This document shows, one piece after another, positions 4,275-7,533 of a DNA stretch of 7,533 nt. The position numbers and the translations under genes were made by a program. How positions within the stretch are numbered: the first letter of the stretch is position 1; the number at the start of each line of letters is the position of its first letter. A model generated the notes under the pieces. It saw nothing but the letters and a program-made list of their open reading frames with translations, was not told the origin of the DNA and did not search any database. The DNA is from Oscillibacter sp. (GTDB taxonomy: Bacteria; Bacillota; Clostridia; Oscillospirales; Oscillospiraceae), in NCBI GenBank assembly GCA_024404295.1, contig JAKSQE010000058.1:1-7533 (forward strand). The letters are read 5' to 3'.

Positions 4275-6590
4275 ATGGCAAATAAGTATCTGGTCATTGT
4301 GGAGTCTCCTGCAAAGGCCAAAACGATCGGTAAATATCTGGGCAAGGATTACACAGTCAAGGCCTGTATGGGCCACCTGCGCGATCTGCCTAAGAGCGTG
4401 CTCAGCGTAGATATTGAGAATGACTTTGAGCCGGTCTACAAACCCATCAAGGGAAAGGAAGACATTATTGCGGATCTGAAGAAATCGGCCAAAGCGTCTG
4501 ATCTGGTCTATCTCGCAACCGACCCGGACCGTGAGGGTGAGGCCATTTCCTGGCACTTAAAGCAGCTTCTGGATTTGCCGGACGAGAAGACCCGCAGAGT
4601 GACCTTTAACGAAATCACGAAAAACGTGGTGCAAGAGAGCATTGAGGCGCCCCGTGACATTGACCAGAATCTGGTAGATGCGCAGCAGGCCCGCCGTATT
4701 CTGGACCGCCTGGTGGGTTATCAGCTCTCTCCGCTGCTGTGGAAGAAGATCCGCCGTGGCCTGTCTGCAGGACGTGTGCAGTCTGTTGCCACCCGTATGG
4801 TGGATGATCGCGACCGTGAAATCGCTGCATTCCAGCCGGAAGAGTATTGGACGCTGGATGCCAATTTTGTAGGAAACGACACGAAAAAGACAACCTTTGC
4901 AGCTCGTTATCATGGCAGAGACGGCAAAAAGGCCGAGCTGAAGTCGGAAGCAGAAGTCAATGAAATTGTGCAGGCGGTGGAGAATGAAGTATTCACCGTC
5001 AAGTCGGTGAAGCGTACCGATAAGCACCGTTCTCCCTCTCCTCCGTTTACCACGTCTACCTTGCAGCAGGAGGCCAGCCGCAAGCTGTCCATGACCCCTC
5101 GTCGCACCATGGCCATTGCCCAGCAGCTTTATGAAGGAGTGGACATCGAGGGTGAGGGCACGGTTGGCCTGATCACCTATATGCGTACCGACTCTCTGCG
5201 CATCAGCGAGGAGGCAATCCAGTCTGCCAAGGACTTTATCGTGAGCCGTTACGGTCAGTCGTATTATCCCGCCAAAGGACCCAACCGCTATAAGGCTAAG
5301 GCCAATGCGCAGGATGCGCATGAGGCCATTCGCCCCAGTAATGTCAACTGGACACCCGAGATGCTGAAAAAAGATTTGACCGGTGAACAGTATCGCCTGT
5401 ACCGTTTGGTTTGGAGCCGCTTTGTGGCATGCCAAATGGCAAACGCAGTTTACGACAGTGTGGCGGTTGAAATTGAGGCAAAGGGACACAACTTCCGTGC
5501 AAATTCCTCCAATCTAAAGTTCTCCGGCTACACAGCTGTCTATGAAGAAGGCCGTGACGAGGAGAAAGAGGAAAAAGAGCCCACTCTGCCGGCGCTGACC
5601 GAAGGCGAGATTCTGAACCTGAAGAACTTTGGACGGGATCAGCACTTTACCCAGCCTCCCGCACATTATACCGATGCAACCCTCATTCGTGCCATGGAGG
5701 AGCAGGGGATTGGTCGTCCCTCTACCTATGCCCCCACCGTGTCCACCATTTTGGACCGTGAGTATGTGGTGAAAGAGGGCAAGTACCTGCATATCACCAA
5801 TTTGGGTCGTGTGGTTACCGAACTGATGAAGGATCGGTTTACCGACATTGCTGATTTGAAGTTTACAGCGCATATGGAGCAGCGTCTGGACGACGTGGAA
5901 GAGGGCACTACTGCTTGGAAGAGTGTTCTGCGTGATTTCTATGCTGATTTTGACCAGAACTTTAAGAAGGCCGAAAAAGAACTGGACGGTGTCTATATCA
6001 AAGTGCCCGATGAAGTTTCTGAAGAACTTTGCCCCCTGTGTGGCAGAAATTTGGTGGTCAAGTCCGGCCGCTTTGGACGTTTCCTGGCCTGTCCCGGATT
6101 CCCGGAGTGTAATTTCACCATGCCTTTGGTGGTGGAGATGCCGGGCCGCTGTCCCAAATGCGGCGGTCGCTTGTTCAAGCGCACCGGAACCAGTAAGAAG
6201 ACCGGTAAGCAATATACCTACTACTGCTGTGAGCACACGAATAACCGCAACGGCATGGCCAGCTGTGATTTTATGACCTGGGACGTTCCTGTGAAGGACG
6301 ATTGCCCCGTCTGTGGTCATACCATGTTTAAGCGTGCGGGCCGTGGTTACAAGCGACCTTACTGCATCAACGAGGCATGCTCCGACTTCCTGCCGGAGGA
6401 CAAGCGCGGCTATCCGAAGAAGAGCGCAGATGGTGAAAACGCTGAGCCTGCAGAGGAGAAAGCAGAAAAGAAGACCGCGGCAAAGAAGACGACTGCCAAG
6501 AAAGCTGCGACAAAGAAGACCGCTGCGAAAAAGCCGGCGACAAAGAAAACAACTGCCAAGACTTCCAAGTCCAAAAAGACGGAGAAGTAA
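4275..6590 (+). CDS. topA: DNA topoisomerase I (type IA) with three zinc fingers and a lysine-rich tail
   Basis: The 771-residue enzyme relaxes negatively supercoiled DNA by cutting one strand through a 5'-phosphotyrosine bond. The start is fixed by GGAGG at 4265-4269. The TOPRIM domain opens the protein: VIVESPAKAKTIGKYLG (7-23, catalytic Glu10) and ATDPDREGEAISWHL (81-95, metal-binding Asp83, Asp85 and Glu87). LDRLVGYQLSPLLW (143-156) and GLSAGRVQSVATRMV (162-176) follow. The active-site tyrosine is Tyr302 in GLITYMRTDSLRIS (298-311), with Arg304 beside it; DAHEAIRPS (347-355) and GIGRPSTYAPT (478-488) are also intact. Three Cys4 zinc fingers follow: Cys586/589/606/612, Cys626/629, Cys651 or 652, Cys664, and Cys677/680/697/702. 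Residues from about 714 form a charged tail with six KKxxx pentads (732-761). The core matches bacterial TopA throughout and no key residue is missing. It is third in the operon, 33 nt after dprA and 20 nt before trmFO. Confidence 0.98.
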   Translation: MANKYLVIVESPAKAKTIGKYLGKDYTVKACMGHLRDLPKSVLSVDIENDFEPVYKPIKGKEDIIADLKKSAKASDLVYLATDPDREGEAISWHLKQLLDLPDEKTRRVTFNEITKNVVQESIEAPRDIDQNLVDAQQARRILDRLVGYQLSPLLWKKIRRGLSAGRVQSVATRMVDDRDREIAAFQPEEYWTLDANFVGNDTKKTTFAARYHGRDGKKAELKSEAEVNEIVQAVENEVFTVKSVKRTDKHRSPSPPFTTSTLQQEASRKLSMTPRRTMAIAQQLYEGVDIEGEGTVGLITYMRTDSLRISEEAIQSAKDFIVSRYGQSYYPAKGPNRYKAKANAQDAHEAIRPSNVNWTPEMLKKDLTGEQYRLYRLVWSRFVACQMANAVYDSVAVEIEAKGHNFRANSSNLKFSGYTAVYEEGRDEEKEEKEPTLPALTEGEILNLKNFGRDQHFTQPPAHYTDATLIRAMEEQGIGRPSTYAPTVSTILDREYVVKEGKYLHITNLGRVVTELMKDRFTDIADLKFTAHMEQRLDDVEEGTTAWKSVLRDFYADFDQNFKKAEKELDGVYIKVPDEVSEELCPLCGRNLVVKSGRFGRFLACPGFPECNFTMPLVVEMPGRCPKCGGRLFKRTGTSKKTGKQYTYYCCEHTNNRNGMASCDFMTWDVPVKDDCPVCGHTMFKRAGRGYKRPYCINEACSDFLPEDKRGYPKKSADGENAEPAEEKAEKKTAAKKTTAKKAATKKTAAKKPATKKTTAKTSKSKKTEK
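6468..6557 (+). repeat. Six tandem 15-nt units encoding KKxxx pentads in the TopA tail
   Basis: The TopA tail reads KKTAA, KKTTA, KKAAT, KKTAA, KKPAT, KKTTA, six consecutive pentads at residues 732-761, followed by a looser Lys/Ser/Thr end. At the DNA level the units share a 15-nt period but differ by many base changes (AAG and AAA for Lys, several Thr and Ala codons), so the repeat is diverged rather than a fresh expansion. The composition resembles the Lys/Ala/Pro-rich tails of histone H1 and of actinobacterial TopA, which bind DNA non-specifically. DNA binding here is inferred by analogy. Confidence 0.85.
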
Positions 6591-6610
6591 TCGCAGATAA
6601 GAGGGAACAT

Positions 6611-7533
6611 ATGAAAGTGACTGTGATCGGTGCCGGTTTGGCAGGCAGCGAATGTGCCTGGCAGATGGCCCAGCGGGGGATTGAGGTGGAACTCCATGAG
6701 ATGAAGCCCCAGAAAATGACCCCCGCCCATACAACAGAATATTTTGCGGAGTTGTGTTGTTCCAACTCTCTGCGGGGAGCTGGACTGGAAAATGCCGTAG
6801 GCCTTTTGAAGGAGGAACTGCGCCGCCTGGACAGCTTGATCCTTCAGTGCGCCGATGCCACCCGCGTTGAGGCCGGTGGTGCGCTGGCGGTGGATCGTCA
6901 CGGCTTTGCCCGCATGGTGACCGAGAAGATCCAAAACCACCCCAACATCACCGTGATTCCCGGTGAAGTGACGGAAATTCCCGAGGGCGAAGTGGTCATC
7001 GCTTCCGGCCCGCTGACTTCCGATGCTTTGGCGGACACTTTGATGGGACTGTTGGGCGAGAACACCGACCTGCACTTCTACGACGCGGCAGCACCGCTGG
7101 TGTCTGCCGAAAGTGTAGACATGGAGCAGGCATGGTTTGGCTCTCGATATGACAAGGGAACCGCTGATTATGTAAACTGCCCTATGACCGAGGAAGAGTA
7201 TGACGCTTTCTGGAAAGAGCTGACTACCGCAGAGCAGGCAGAGGTTCACGGCTTTGAGGACAGCCAAGTGTTTGAGGGTTGCATGCCGGTAGAGGTCATG
7301 GCACGCCGTGGTCACGATACACTGTGCTACGGCCCGTTGAAGCCCCGTGGATTGAAAGATCCCCGCACCGGAAAAGAACCCTATGCTGTTGTGCAACTGC
7401 GCCGGGATAATGCCGAGGGCAGCGTGTATAATCTGGTGGGCTTCCAGACCCATCTGCGCTTTCCGGAGCAGCGTCGTGTGTTCTCTATGCTCCCTGCGCT
7501 GCGACCTGCGGAGCTCCTGCGTTATGGTGTGCT
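6611..7533 (+). CDS. trmFO: tRNA (uracil-54,C5)-methyltransferase TrmFO, 3' end outside window
   Basis: This folate- and FAD-dependent enzyme makes 5-methyluridine at position 54 of the tRNA T-loop, using methylenetetrahydrofolate as carbon source. Only the first 307 residues are in the window, of about 435 usual for the family; the frame is still open at the edge. The ATG at 6611 follows AAGAGGGA (6599-6606). The N-terminus has the FAD-binding GAGLAGSE (7-14), then HEMKP (29-33), TPAH (37-40), ELCCSNSLRG (47-56), VGLLKEELRRLDSLI (63-77), GGALAVDRHGFA (89-100), FYDAAAPLV (156-164), SRYDKG (178-183), FEGCMPVEVMARRG (221-234), GPLKPRGLKDPRTGK (241-255) and YNLVGFQTHL (273-282). Cys50 and Cys224 match the two functional cysteines known in the B. 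subtilis enzyme (Cys53 and Cys226). It follows topA by 20 nt with no terminator, the usual Firmicutes order, so it is very likely co-transcribed. Confidence 0.97.
   Translation, partial: MKVTVIGAGLAGSECAWQMAQRGIEVELHEMKPQKMTPAHTTEYFAELCCSNSLRGAGLENAVGLLKEELRRLDSLILQCADATRVEAGGALAVDRHGFARMVTEKIQNHPNITVIPGEVTEIPEGEVVIASGPLTSDALADTLMGLLGENTDLHFYDAAAPLVSAESVDMEQAWFGSRYDKGTADYVNCPMTEEEYDAFWKELTTAEQAEVHGFEDSQVFEGCMPVEVMARRGHDTLCYGPLKPRGLKDPRTGKEPYAVVQLRRDNAEGSVYNLVGFQTHLRFPEQRRVFSMLPALRPAELLRYGV

Noticed and set aside
4557..5489. 310-codon open frame on the minus strand opposite topA
   Set aside because: Antisense shadow of the TopA catalytic core with no recognisable domain.
5514..6734. 406-codon open frame on the minus strand opposite topA
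   Set aside because: It is antisense to the conserved TopA core and zinc fingers, has low-complexity Leu/Arg/Ser-rich composition from the reverse of the Lys-rich tail, and no ribosome binding site or family motif.
6410..7453. 347-codon open frame on the minus strand opposite trmFO
   Set aside because: It mirrors trmFO, whose motifs are clearly conserved on the plus strand. The long open antisense frame is a product of codon bias.

Overview
This 7.5 kb window looks like chromosomal housekeeping DNA from a low-to-mid GC Firmicute, most likely a gut Clostridia member of the Oscillospirales type. That placement is inferred from the dprA-topA-trmFO gene order, the folate-dependent TrmFO, the strong AGGAGG-like ribosome binding sites and a coding composition of roughly 50-55% GC. 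No tRNA, rRNA, CRISPR array, insertion sequence, phage gene or toxin-antitoxin pair was found. Nothing here is a clear undescribed system; the notable items are regulatory structures and protein details.

Layout: (1) Positions 1-165 are a gene-free leader with a possible extended -10 promoter. (2) 166-873 (+) encodes a 235-residue short-chain dehydrogenase/reductase (SDR). (3) 874-929 separates this gene from a convergent one and holds a perfect 11-bp hairpin with T-rich flanks on both strands, a good bidirectional terminator. (4) 930-1964 (-) encodes a class I DAHP synthase of the AroF/AroG/AroH family, the first step of the shikimate pathway. (5) 1965-2287 is a divergent control region: a sigma-A-like promoter fires left into the DAHP synthase gene with a 13-bp palindrome at its expected start point, and another fires right into the next operon. 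A short direct repeat lies between them. (6) 2288-7533 (+) is a tightly packed apparent operon: SpoU/TrmH-family RNA methyltransferase, dprA, topA and trmFO, the last cut by the window end. Gaps are 1, 33 and 20 nt, with no terminator between genes.

How the genes relate: the rightward operon joins nucleic-acid maintenance (DprA, which binds ssDNA and loads RecA; TopA, which relaxes negative supercoils) with RNA modification (a 2'-O-ribose methyltransferase and TrmFO, which makes m5U54 in tRNA). The dprA-topA-trmFO order is a well-known Firmicutes arrangement. The SDR and DAHP synthase genes are separate transcription units that share only a terminator. TopA carries all three C-terminal zinc fingers and a lysine-rich tail made of six tandem KKxxx pentads, the most distinctive protein feature in the window.
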